Origin: Medakamo hakoo
Taxonomy: Eukaryota > Chlorophyta > Trebouxiophyceae > Coccomyxaceae
Reading direction: 5' to 3'
Assembly (NCBI GenBank): GCA_026636295.1
Contig: CP089452.1
Coordinates: 310,001 to 374,000, forward strand
DNA length: 64,000 nucleotides
The position numbers and the translations under genes were made by a program. The notes below the pieces were generated by a model. The model searched no databases. It was not told the DNA's origin and worked only from the letters and a program-made list of their open reading frames with translations. How positions within the stretch are numbered: position 1 is the first letter of the stretch; each line of letters starts with the position of its first letter. This document shows, one piece after another, positions 20,601 to 27,762 of the stretch.

Positions 20601-20761
20601 CCTGGGCGGCGGGCGAGGCGGCCCGCATCCAAGCGGCGGCGCGGAGGTGGGTGGAGGCCGAAGCTGCCGCGGCGGCGGAGGCGGCGGCGATCGCGGCCGC
20701 GGCGGACGACGGGTGGGCGACGACGCCTGGTGACATGAGCGTCGGGGGTGGGGGCGCGTGA
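17639..20761 (+). CDS. HELQ: HELQ-like superfamily 2 DNA helicase
   Basis: A Ski2-like/HELQ-POLQ-type helicase for DNA repair at stalled forks. It is intronless, 1040 aa, from ATG 17639. Walker A is APTSGGKSLVAEVLLLRRLL near residue 131. Motif II is CVVVDEAHMLADPGRGAVLE near residue 263. Motif III is LVAMSATMAGLP. Motifs V and VI are FHHAGLSAEERAAVEAAF, AATSTLAAGVNLPAARVVIR and QYLQMAGRAGRAG. The C-terminal part has a helix-hairpin-helix-like LLAIRGLTPTCARALHSAGL. No polymerase domain follows, so HELQ fits better than POLQ. The N-terminus is Pro-rich with KRPRTEE, a possible nuclear signal. A second Pro/Gly linker interrupts the RecA1 domain (GPPPPGPPPQGG). Function in crosslink or fork repair is taken from the family. 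Confidence 0.88.
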   Translation: MERPPGPPPIKAEAGGRPPLAPLRPGNAAACVARPPPACASAATTATAGPGPLHPPPPKRPRTEEGGAGRDRGAGQERGGGDTALPLSLSAWGLPPAVVAAYAAHSRVSSLYAWQAAALSCGADGSSLVFAAPTSGGKSLVAEVLLLRRLLATAGPPPPGPPPQGGRPPPAALSWKKALVILPYTALVGEKTAHLGKVCAPLGIGVKGYAGGGGGPVDGSTAGGAATTPLTPRGEAVAVVTIEKANGVVDGLARDGRLGELACVVVDEAHMLADPGRGAVLECLLSKLVAARGPGGGGGGGHGGGGGAPRPCPPPLQLVAMSATMAGLPAVCAWVGARLFVTDLRPTPLTEAVVVDGRVFGVTPHGLAPDPARALPPPPPAAAARHRDVDGIVPLVAEAVAASEPTLIFVHSRAGAVAAAALLAARLPPAVAALRGAACPSPSEAAAWASAVRRLHTATGGAPTPALATAMAAGVGFHHAGLSAEERAAVEAAFRTGGLAALAATSTLAAGVNLPAARVVIRGLGGGGGAGAGPPRVPRAQYLQMAGRAGRAGLASAGASFLLVRPADRAAAAGLVTEPLPPVRSQLLVGPPPHTPAADVAEAASGGGGPRPPPHPLADDPPLERLFLEAISCGLVRTPDEVGRLLGATLAAKQAAAGDGGGLGALLAGAQAALRALRSRGLLSYGPPACGPPSAPCTWAVTPKGRAVHAAGLPARAGEALFDAMRAALGRGVSLSSPLCLAFAVLPDGSAAAGRPALLVRDWVAWGACLRRARPPVAAAADALGVSVEHADAKARLGRIDPAADALHARFLTAAAASDLVEEVDVATVSARWGPPAVGAEARDGGGSSGAAPAASAAAASTALLSAGNLQRLRSDVAQRLAMGAAVASAAGWHAAAVALGRLSARAAAGGARPELLPLLAIRGLTPTCARALHSAGLTDPKKVARAAAGRVSRALLSTVRLPKEKAAAADETDRKPVDAGAGVAWGSWAAGEAARIQAAARRWVEAEAAAAAEAAAIAAAADDGWATTPGDMSVGGGGA

Positions 20762-21187
20762 CATTTTTTTTTTCCTTCTGCCTTTCTTTTGGGGGGGATG
20801 TGTGCCGTGCGTGCTGCTTGTTTTAGAACCGAAGAACTACCGAAAACTGTCACCGTGTTTTCCCGCCCGGGAAAAAAACGTCAAAGAAAGAGCGGGAGAG
20901 ATAGAGAAGAGGGGTTGCAGCAAGAGAGAGAGCGGAGAGCCCGCAGCAAGAGAGAGAGCGGAGAGCCCGCTCCACGCGGCTCGCCCCTCTCTCTCCACAC
21001 ACCTCCATTCTCCAGGCGCGTGCGCCCGCGCCCCCAACCCCTCACCCGCCCCCTCGGCGGACGGCGCACCCTCGCCACCCCCACTCACGCACCCGTCCCT
21101 CCCGTCCGAGGGTCGCTGCGGGTGAGGAAACGGACGCCCGCACGTTCCACAACCACTCCCCCCACCAACACCCAACAAAAAAAAACA
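20762..21187. other. Intergenic with a two-copy 26-base repeat
   Basis: This is the gap upstream of the HEI10-like gene. A purine-rich 26-base unit (AGCAAGAGAGAGAGCGGAGA... then GCCCGC) is present twice, at 20917-20942 and 20943-20968. The region also holds T and A runs. No gene is supported; the HEI10-like promoter and 5' leader lie here, ending in A-rich sequence before ATG 21188. Confidence 0.5.
20917..20968. repeat. 26-base direct repeat, two copies
   Basis: Two adjacent near-identical 26-base copies of a GA-rich unit lie upstream of the HEI10-like gene. It could be slippage; no function is evident. Confidence 0.6.
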
Positions 21188-22462
21188 ATGGTCGACCACC
21201 CCCACGCCACCGCCCTGACCTGCAACCGGTGCGGGGCCGAGCTGGGCCAGGCCGTCGCCACGCCGTGCAAGCACCTGTTTTGTGAGTCGGAGGGCCTGAG
21301 GGACAGGCAGCAGTGTCGGTCTTTTTTCTTCTTGGCCTCGCGCGCTCCCGCGCTCTCACGCCCCCCCCCCCCCCCCCCTTTCCCACTCCAAACAGGCCTG
21401 TCCTGCGCGGAAGACCAGGCCAACACGGACGGCCAGTGCGTCGTTTGCAACTACCCGCTGTCCCGCGCGTCCTGCGCCCCTGTCAACGTCGGCAACCCGC
21501 CGCCGCCCCCGCACCTGGGCCTGACGCTCGTGTCGGGCGGCACGCCCGCCGCCGCGCTCGCGGCCGCGGCCGTGGCCATCGACTTCCACGCGGAACAGGC
21601 GCGCCTCGTGGCGGAAGGCGCGATCAAGGACGTCAAAGCCGCGGCGAGCGCCCAGACGCGGGCGCTGCACGCGGCGGCCGTCGAAAAACTGGAAAAACTG
21701 CACGCCTCGGCCGTGCGCGCGCGCGCGCGGGCGACCGAGGCGGCCGCCGCCCGGGACGCCGCGCTGGCTGAAGTCGAAGAGCTGCGCGTCAAGTACGGGG
21801 CCAAGGCCACGCAAGCTCGCCGGCTGCGTGAAGGCGTCCTGGCGGCGATGCGCGCGGGGGAAGCCCTGCGCGCGCGGCTGCAGGGCGCGGGCGTGGAGCC
21901 GGGCCCGCCGCTGCGCGCGGCGGTGGAGGCGGCGCTGACTGGCGGCGGCGGCGGGGGCGCGGCCGGCCCGCCGCCGCCGCGCCTGTTGATGGGCCCGCCG
22001 CAGCGTGGCGGCCCGCACGAGCACCCGCCGTCCACGGCGCCCCCCTTCCGGGGCGGGTCCGGCGTGACGGCCTTGCTGGAGGCCTCGCCGCCGCCGCGTG
22101 GGGGTGGGGGCGGTGGCGGCGGCGGCGGCGGCGGCCGCGCCCACCGCCACGACCACCACGCGCCGCCGCCTGCCTCGTACGCCTTCACCTACGGCGCGCC
22201 GCCGCCTCCTCCTCAACACCAGCACCACGACCGTGGCGCGACGTGGGCGGGCCCGCCCCCTGCCACGGCGGCGGCGTTCAAGCGCCCGCGCCCGGCCAGG
22301 TCGGCCGGGACGGAGGTGTCAGCCCTGCCGCCGCCGCCTTCGATGGGCGGGGGGGGCGGGGGCGGGCGCCCGGGGCGGCGCATGTACGGTGGTGGGGGTG
22401 GGAGCGCGCACTACGGCGGGAATGGGGGTGGGGGGTGCCGTGGCTCCAGCCGCGGGGCGTGA
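21188..22462 (+). CDS. HEI10: HEI10/ZIP3-family RING protein (meiotic crossover E3 ligase)
   Basis: HEI10/CCNB1IP1-type proteins are SUMO/ubiquitin E3 ligases that mark crossover sites on meiotic chromosomes. Two exons (21188-21281, 21396-22462) join in phase 1 to 386 aa. The RING spans the splice: LTCNRCGAELGQAVATPCKH then LFCLSCAEDQANTDGQCVVC and NYPLSRASC, with the short spacing seen in HEI10. It is followed by a coiled coil (about residues 95-230: VEKLEKLHASAVRARARATE and AALAEVEELRVKYGAK). The tail is Gly/Pro/His-rich and ends MYGGGGGSAHYGGNGGGG, as the tails of this family are poorly conserved. The intron has an 18-base C run before the acceptor. ZIP3 or RNF212 relatives are the alternatives. 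Presence of the gene suggests a meiotic capacity. Confidence 0.82.
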   Translation: MVDHPHATALTCNRCGAELGQAVATPCKHLFCESEGLRDRQQCRSFFFLASRAPALSRPPPPPPFPLQTGLSCAEDQANTDGQCVVCNYPLSRASCAPVNVGNPPPPPHLGLTLVSGGTPAAALAAAAVAIDFHAEQARLVAEGAIKDVKAAASAQTRALHAAAVEKLEKLHASAVRARARATEAAAARDAALAEVEELRVKYGAKATQARRLREGVLAAMRAGEALRARLQGAGVEPGPPLRAAVEAALTGGGGGGAAGPPPPRLLMGPPQRGGPHEHPPSTAPPFRGGSGVTALLEASPPPRGGGGGGGGGGGGRAHRHDHHAPPPASYAFTYGAPPPPPQHQHHDRGATWAGPPPATAAAFKRPRPARSAGTEVSALPPPPSMGGGGGGGRPGRRMYGGGGGSAHYGGNGGGGCRGSSRGA

Positions 22463-22611
22463 AAAAAAAATGGGGTGGGATGGGGAGAGCGCGCGCGGGC
22501 TGGTGGGATGGAAAAAACGCAAACGCATGCACTCTCCCGTTCCAGGGCGGCGGTCGGGGGCCGGGCCGCTCCACGCACTCCCTCCCTCTCTCCCTCTCAC
22601 GCGCACACACA

Positions 22612-24701
22612 ATGGCGCGGTCTAGCCGGCCCAACGGCACGCCCAACGGCCATGCGAACGGGACCGCCGACCCCCTGCCCTCGCCGCCCCAGGCGGAGGA
22701 GCAGCCGTCGCAGCGCGCGGCAGCGGCCGACGGCCGACGCGCGGTGCCGGCTCCCGCGCCCGGCGATCCCCCTCCCTCCCCTTCCACCGCTGTCTCCCGC
22801 AGCCTCCTCGCCGCCCGGTGCTGGTACCTGTACACGTACGCGGCGCAAGCCGTGCTCGTGCCCTTCATGAACCTGTTTTTCTTGGAGCAGGGGCTGTCGC
22901 AACGCCAGGTCGGGAGTCTGATGGCTCTGCGCCCCTGGTGGAGCGCGATTGCAGGTGTGCACGTGATGGGGGCGGTCGGTCCTGGGAGAAGGGCCTGGGC
23001 GGCGGTGTGGAAGGAAGGGAGGGCGCGTGGCGCCGCGCCACCCTGAGGCGCGCGCGCGCGCCCCACCAAAAAAAAAAACACACGCCACGCCTGGCCCCGC
23101 TCCCTCCCGCTCCATCCCATCCCCCATCCCCCACCCGCCCACCATGTGCCTCCCTCCCCGCCCTCGCCCACCCGCCGCCCACAGGCAACTGCTGGGCCCT
23201 GCTGGCCGACTCCACCCAAGCGCACCGGGCCATCCTCCTCGCGAATTACGCGCTCGTGCCCGGCGTGCGGTACGCCCTGACGGCCGTGAAGGGCTACGGC
23301 CGCACGCTGGCCCTCGTCCTGCTGATGGAGACGGTCGGCGCGCCCGTCAACATCATCGTGGACGCGGCCACCATGGCGGCGGGGGAGGACGAGGGCGCGT
23401 ACGGCCGGACCCGGGTCTGGGGCGCGGTCGGGTGGGGCCTGTTCTCGCCCGTCGGCGGCTGGGTCGTCGCGCGGTTCGGCCTGCGGGCCGCCTTCGCCGT
23501 CAACTGCGGCGCGTGGGCGGCCGGCCTGGGCCTGACCGCCCTCCTGCCCGTCTCGGCTTTGGGCGTGGACGCGGCGGGCGACCGGGCCCGGCGGGCGGCG
23601 CGGCGGCGGGCGGACGCGGCGGCCAACGACGCGGCGCGCGCCGACGCGCGCGCCGCGCGCGCGGCGGGGCGGGCGACGCCGCCGCCGGCCAGGGCGCCCA
23701 CGCCGCCGGTGGCCGTGTCTGCCCGCGCGCCTTCCACGGAGGCGGACGCGCCTGATGCCGCGGCCGTGTGCGCCGGCCTGTCGTCCTCCCTGCCCCTGGC
23801 CACGGCGCCCGAAGTCCAGGCATTTGACGCGGACGCGCTCCTGGCGCGGCGGGCCGCCGCGCGCGGGCGGGCGTCCGTGGAGGAGGCGGACGCCGCGGAC
23901 GTGGAGCGCCCGCTCTTGTCGACGGACGACGGGGAGGAGGACGGCCTCCCGGCCTCCGGCGCGACCGGGACGCCGGGCCTGAGCCCGCGGTCGGCGGCGG
24001 CGGCCCCGTGCTGTGACGCGGCCGCGACGGCTGCCGCGGCCGCTGCGGCCGCCCTCCCGCTCCCCTCCAAACTCGCCCGCATTTTTTCGCAGCCTGGCGC
24101 CCTCCCCTTCTTCGCCACCTGCATCTTTTTTGGGTACGGCATGGGCACGGTCGACTCCTGGCTTTTCGTCTTCCTGGACAGCCTGGGCGCGCCGCCCACG
24201 CTCATGGGCCTGACGCTCACGGTCACGTGCGTCGTCGAGGCGCCCGTCTTTTTTTATGCTGGCAAGCTCTTGTCCGCGCTCGGCGTCCAGGCCGTGCTTC
24301 GGCTCGTCTACGCCGCCTTCCTGACCCGCCTCATGTCGTACTGGGCCCTGCCCCTCCTCGGCTCGCCCTACTTCGTGCTGCCCGTCGAAACGCTCCACGG
24401 CATCACATTTGGCTGCGCCTGGGCGGCGGGCCAGGCCCAGTGCGCGCGGCTGGCGCCTCCTGGCTTGGAAGCCACGACGCAAGCTGTGTTTACCGGGCTG
24501 TACATGGGCGTCGGCTTGGGTTTGGGCGGGCTGGTCGGCGGGTACGTGCACGCGGCGTTGGGCCCGCGCGCCGTTTTCCTGGTCGCGGCGTGCGTCGTCG
24601 CGGTCGCCTGGGCTTTGGTGTCCGTCGCCCAAGCCCTGCTCGGGGACCGGCCGGAGGCGCGGCCGGCAGGGGGAGAGGGCGTCATCGTCGCCCGCAGCTA
24701 G
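22612..24701 (+). CDS. MFSD6-like major facilitator transporter
   Basis: A 12-helix transporter of the MFS_1-like/MFSD6 group; the substrate is not known. Two exons (22612-22954, 23185-24701) join in phase 1 to 619 aa. The N-terminus is cytosolic and Pro/Asn-rich (NGTPNGHANGTADP). Membrane helices begin CWYLYTYAAQAVLVPFMNLF, with FFLEQGLSQRQVGSLMALRP as the first loop. The group signature YGRTRVWGAVGWGLFSPVGG is near residue 190. A long central loop (about residues 245-410) is Ala/Arg-rich, then acidic (VEEADAADVERPLLSTDDGE). The second half resumes with LPFFATCIFFGYGMGTVDSW, LDSLGAPPTLMGLTLTVTCV and GLYMGVGLGLGGLVGGYVHA. There is no obvious plastid leader. The gene ends 97 bases from the converging SOUL gene. 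Confidence 0.83.
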
Positions 24702-24797
24702 AGAGTAGAGAAATGAAAACACGCGTGTGACTCGAAAAGGGATGAAAAACAGGTTGAAAAAAAAACACAGCACGCACGCCAGCCCCCTCTCTCTCTC

Positions 24798-25544
24798 TCA
24801 CCCGACCGCCACCCCGACCTGGACCTCGTTCACCCGCGTCTCTAAAGTAAACAGCGCGCCGTACTGCGCCAGGCGGAATGCACCCGCCGCCGCGTCGGAC
24901 GACAGCGGGATGCCGTCGGCCTTCAAAGCGTCCAGCAGGGCGTCGAGCGCGGCCAGCGTCGCGTCCGGCGTCGCATACCCTTCAAACCGCGACACGGCGA
25001 GGAGCGGCGGCCCGCCGTCGACGTCGAGCGTGACGCCGGGCGTGGTCGGCGCGGGCGGAGGGCCGGCGCCCGGCGCGCCCGCGCCCAGGATGTGGAGCGT
25101 CATCCGCTTCTCTGGTGCGGGCGCGCCAGACCCGGGCCGCCCGCCGAACCGCATGACGACGGGCTGGGCCGCGCCCGGCGCGATCGTCCCCGCGGCGTTG
25201 GCGCCCGCGCCGTACGCGCCCAGGCGCTCAAACCCCTCGTCCCGGCGGGTGTAGGGCGTGGAAATGACCCAGTGCGGCGAGTAGAGCCTCAGGTCGTAGG
25301 CCGGCGTGCGGGCGATGAGGGTGTACGGCGGGAAGACGGAGGCGTCGGCGGGCGTGTCGGGCGTGGCGGCGGGGCGGCGTGGGGGGCGTGTGTGGAAGCC
25401 AGAACCGTGCCGCGCAGGTCGGGAGTTGTGGCCTCCGATTCGCCTGGCCGCGCGCGTGGGCGCACCGTCACACCCTCCCCGCCCTGAAGGACAAGGACAG
25501 GAGGCCAACCTCCCGGTCGCAGCCGCGTGGAGCGAGGCTGGCAT
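24798..25544 (-). CDS. SOUL/HEBP-family haem-binding protein
   Basis: SOUL proteins bind haem or tetrapyrroles; algal and plant members occur in plastids, eyespots or cytosol. This is an intronless frame of 248 aa. The start ATG 25544 gives a 65-residue basic leader (MPASLHAAATGRLASCPCPS... RPPRRPAATP), which fits plastid targeting. The domain begins PYTLIARTPAYDLRLYSPHW and VISTPYTRRDEGFERLGAYG, the strongest SOUL block. It continues with PEKRMTLHILGAG, LLAVSRFEGYATPDATLAAL and ends FRLAQYGALFTLETRVNEVQ. The length of the domain matches the family. It lies 89 bases downstream of the DNA glycosylase stop on the same strand, so the two may share regulatory sequence. The domain call is strong; the exact start and location are inferred. 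Confidence 0.85.
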   Translation of the reverse strand: MPASLHAAATGRLASCPCPSGRGGCDGAPTRAARRIGGHNSRPARHGSGFHTRPPRRPAATPDTPADASVFPPYTLIARTPAYDLRLYSPHWVISTPYTRRDEGFERLGAYGAGANAAGTIAPGAAQPVVMRFGGRPGSGAPAPEKRMTLHILGAGAPGAGPPPAPTTPGVTLDVDGGPPLLAVSRFEGYATPDATLAALDALLDALKADGIPLSSDAAAGAFRLAQYGALFTLETRVNEVQVGVAVG

Positions 25545-25633
25545 GGGCCGTGGAGGGGGGGGGAGGATGCGCACGCGTTTTTTTTTTTTCGTGTTGGACG
25601 GTCTGGCCAAACGCACGTGGCGCCTCCAAACCA

Positions 25634-26521
25634 TCACCCACCACCACCACCACCACCACCGCCGCCGCACGCCGCTCCCGGCCGGGGCCACCCCACCCCG
25701 GCCAGCGCGGCCGCCAGCCGGTGGTACGGCGCCTCCCGCGCTTCGTTCGTCAGCGCGGCCGCGCCAGACGTCGACGTCAGCACCCACACCTGCGCGTCCG
25801 GCAGGCCGGTCTGCCCGCCAAACGGCCACCCCGGCGGGCGGACGCCCGGCGGTTGGGGCCCAAACTCCGTCCGCGGCGCCCGCCCGCCGCCGACCTCGAA
25901 CAGCGCCTGCCACTGTTTCTTCCCCGCAAACGCGACGACGGTCGGCACGCCCGCCCCACAGCGCCCGCCGCACACGCACCCCGCAGAGCGCGCGGCCGTT
26001 GTCGCATGTTCTTTCAGCCGGGTCAGGTAGAGCGGGACGAAGCGCGCCCAGTGCGCGGGGGTGAGGCGGGCACAGCGCGTCTCCGCGTGGCCCTGGCCAA
26101 CATCCAAAAACCCGACCCCGGCCACGCCCGGCATCTTCCAGTCGTCCGTCGCGCCCGCAATCTGGTCAGGCGGTGCCAGGCCGACGGCCCTGAGGATGGG
26201 CCACATGCGGTTGGAGGCGTGCGCGTAGGCGTGGCCCGCGGCCGCGGACGCGCTGGAGGGGTTGGTGCCAGTCAGGATCAGCCGCAAGGGGTGGGCGCCG
26301 AGACGTGGGGAGAAATTGCCGCAGGGGAGGGGAGGGGGCGGGGAGGTCGGCAGGGGAGGGTGCGCGGACGGGCGGGTGCTGGGTCGCGGCGCTGGGCGCG
26401 CGCAGCGCAAAGACGCGGCCGCGGCCGCGCCACCGCTCGTGGACGGCGTGGACGGCACGGGCGTCGCTTCCACGGAGTCCGTGCGCTTGTGCTTAGCGGC
26501 GGCTGAACTCCGCGTGCTCAT
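25634..26521 (-). CDS. TDG: TDG/MUG-type mismatch-specific uracil/thymine DNA glycosylase
   Basis: A uracil-DNA glycosylase superfamily enzyme (family 2, MUG/TDG) that removes U or T from G mismatches. It is intronless, 295 aa, from ATG 26521. The N-terminus is Ser/Ala/Pro-rich with KHKRTDS. The catalytic block is LRLILTGTNPSSASAAAGHA followed by YAHASNRMWPILRAVGLAPP, matching the GxNPG-x-xSA-x-GHxFAHPxNRFW pattern of the family (Asn of TNPS as catalytic residue). VAGVGFLDVGQGHAETRCAR and PTVVAFAGKKQWQALF follow. The substrate-wedge region is VWVLTSTSGAAAL, where most relatives have PSTSG. The tail is poly-Gly, encoded by GGT repeats. Family assignment is strong; the T-for-P change beside the wedge is worth noting. 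Confidence 0.87.
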   Translation of the reverse strand: MSTRSSAAAKHKRTDSVEATPVPSTPSTSGGAAAAASLRCARPAPRPSTRPSAHPPLPTSPPPPLPCGNFSPRLGAHPLRLILTGTNPSSASAAAGHAYAHASNRMWPILRAVGLAPPDQIAGATDDWKMPGVAGVGFLDVGQGHAETRCARLTPAHWARFVPLYLTRLKEHATTAARSAGCVCGGRCGAGVPTVVAFAGKKQWQALFEVGGGRAPRTEFGPQPPGVRPPGWPFGGQTGLPDAQVWVLTSTSGAAALTNEAREAPYHRLAAALAGVGWPRPGAACGGGGGGGGGG

Positions 26522-26844
26522 AGGGTTTGTGGTCGCGGACGCGGGGGTTGTGCCGTGTCGGAAAGCCGCCGGTGAGAAAAAAGAAGAGAGAGTGGGGCGC
26601 GCGCAGAGACGGCCCGCGGCTCCATTGCTTTCAAGCACGGCCGAGTGCGCTCGTTCTTTCGCCGCCCGCGCACGCCCACCCCAGGCCAGCTCCCACCTCC
26701 CTCTCTTCACGGCCAGGAAGTTCACTCTTCTCAGCCCTCTGCAGGCGAGGGAAAGCTGAGTAAAAAGGGGCGGCACCGTCCGAGGTTTGTCCCCTGCGCG
26801 CCTGCGCGCGCTCCGCTCTCTCGCTCCCATCAACAACCCCGGGC
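26522..26844. promoter_or_regulatory. Divergent promoter region
   Basis: These 323 bases lie between the start codons of the TDG-type glycosylase (minus) and TRAPPC2 (plus). There are short A-rich stretches near 26576 and 26760. No additional gene is supported. Confidence 0.5.
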
Positions 26845-27571
26845 ATGGCGACCGCGGCCCCCGTCCTCTCCTTCGTCGTCGTCGGCCCGCGCGACGCGCC
26901 CGCCTACGAAGCCGACCTCGCGGCGTCGAGCACGCCAACAGATGCCACCTCTCCCACCACCGCCCGGGATGAGCGGTCGCAGTACCTGCACGCCTTCATC
27001 CTGCACGCGGCCCTGGACGCGGTCGCCGACGCGCAGGACGGCGCGGGCGGGGGCGGCGGCGGGGGCGGCGGCGGCGTGGCGGCCGTCGTGGGCGGGTCGG
27101 GTGCGGGCCAGCCGTACCATGGCGTCGTCGACCGGTTCAACAACCTCCTGGTGAGTGGCGGGAGGGCGCGCGCGCGGGGCCCAGGCGCGCCTTGCGGTCC
27201 TCCGGCCTCCATCCACCCCCACCCCCTCTCCCACCCCCTCTCCGCCCCTCTCCATTTTTTTTTCCATTCCACCCCCTCCCCCCTTTTCCCCTCAGGTCTC
27301 CGCATACACGACCCCAGGCGGCGCCCGCCTCCTCCTCTTGCACGACGGCCGCCCCGACGACGCGGTGCGCGGCTTCTTCCGGGACGTGCACGAGTGCGTC
27401 GTCAAGGCGGCGCTGAACCCGTGGTGCTCGCTGACGGTCGCGGCGTCCGGGGCTGGTGGGCGGGGCGGCGGCGGCGGGCAGGGTGGGGGCGGGGCCGTCG
27501 TCGGCCGCCTGGACAGCCCGGCCTTTGACCTCAAGGTGCGGGCGCTGGCCAAGTCGTACTTTAAGGTTTGA
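26845..27571 (+). CDS. TRAPPC2: TRAPP complex subunit 2 (Sedlin/Trs20)
   Basis: A longin-fold core subunit of TRAPP tethering complexes in ER-Golgi traffic. Two exons (26845-27150, 27296-27571) join in phase 0 to 193 aa. Family features: LSFVVVGPRDAPAYEADLAA at the N-terminus, SQYLHAFILHAALDAVADAQ, YHGVVDRFNNLLVSAYTTPG across the splice junction, LLLLHDGRPDDAVRGFFRDV, HECVVKAALNPW and the ending AFDLKVRALAKSYFKV. It exceeds the usual 140 aa because of two Gly-rich insertions, one of ten consecutive Gly from GGC repeats (27047-27076), one near GRGGGGGQGGGG. Both fall in expected loops. The call is strong. Confidence 0.93.
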
Positions 27572-27762
27572 TGACGGAGGGGCGGAGGGGGTGGCCGTGT
27601 GGTTGTAGAGGCAGACGGAGGTGCTCACACTCTGCTTTCCGCCGTGGTGAGGCATTGGGGTGTCCACGCAGTCTTGAGACTGCCCACGCACCCTGCCGCA
27701 CGCACACACACGCGTCCCTATCTAGTCCCCGCGCGCGCCCCTCTGCCCGGAGAGAAAGAAGG

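Noticed and set aside
17639-20761. Full POLQ (helicase plus polymerase)
   Set aside because: The frame ends after the helicase and helix-hairpin-helix part. The next gene starts 426 bases on and is a RING protein, so no polymerase domain follows.
25660-25680. CACCAC/GGT simple repeat as a His-rich protein or mobile-element end
   Set aside because: It is the antisense of a poly-Gly tail in the TDG-type gene.
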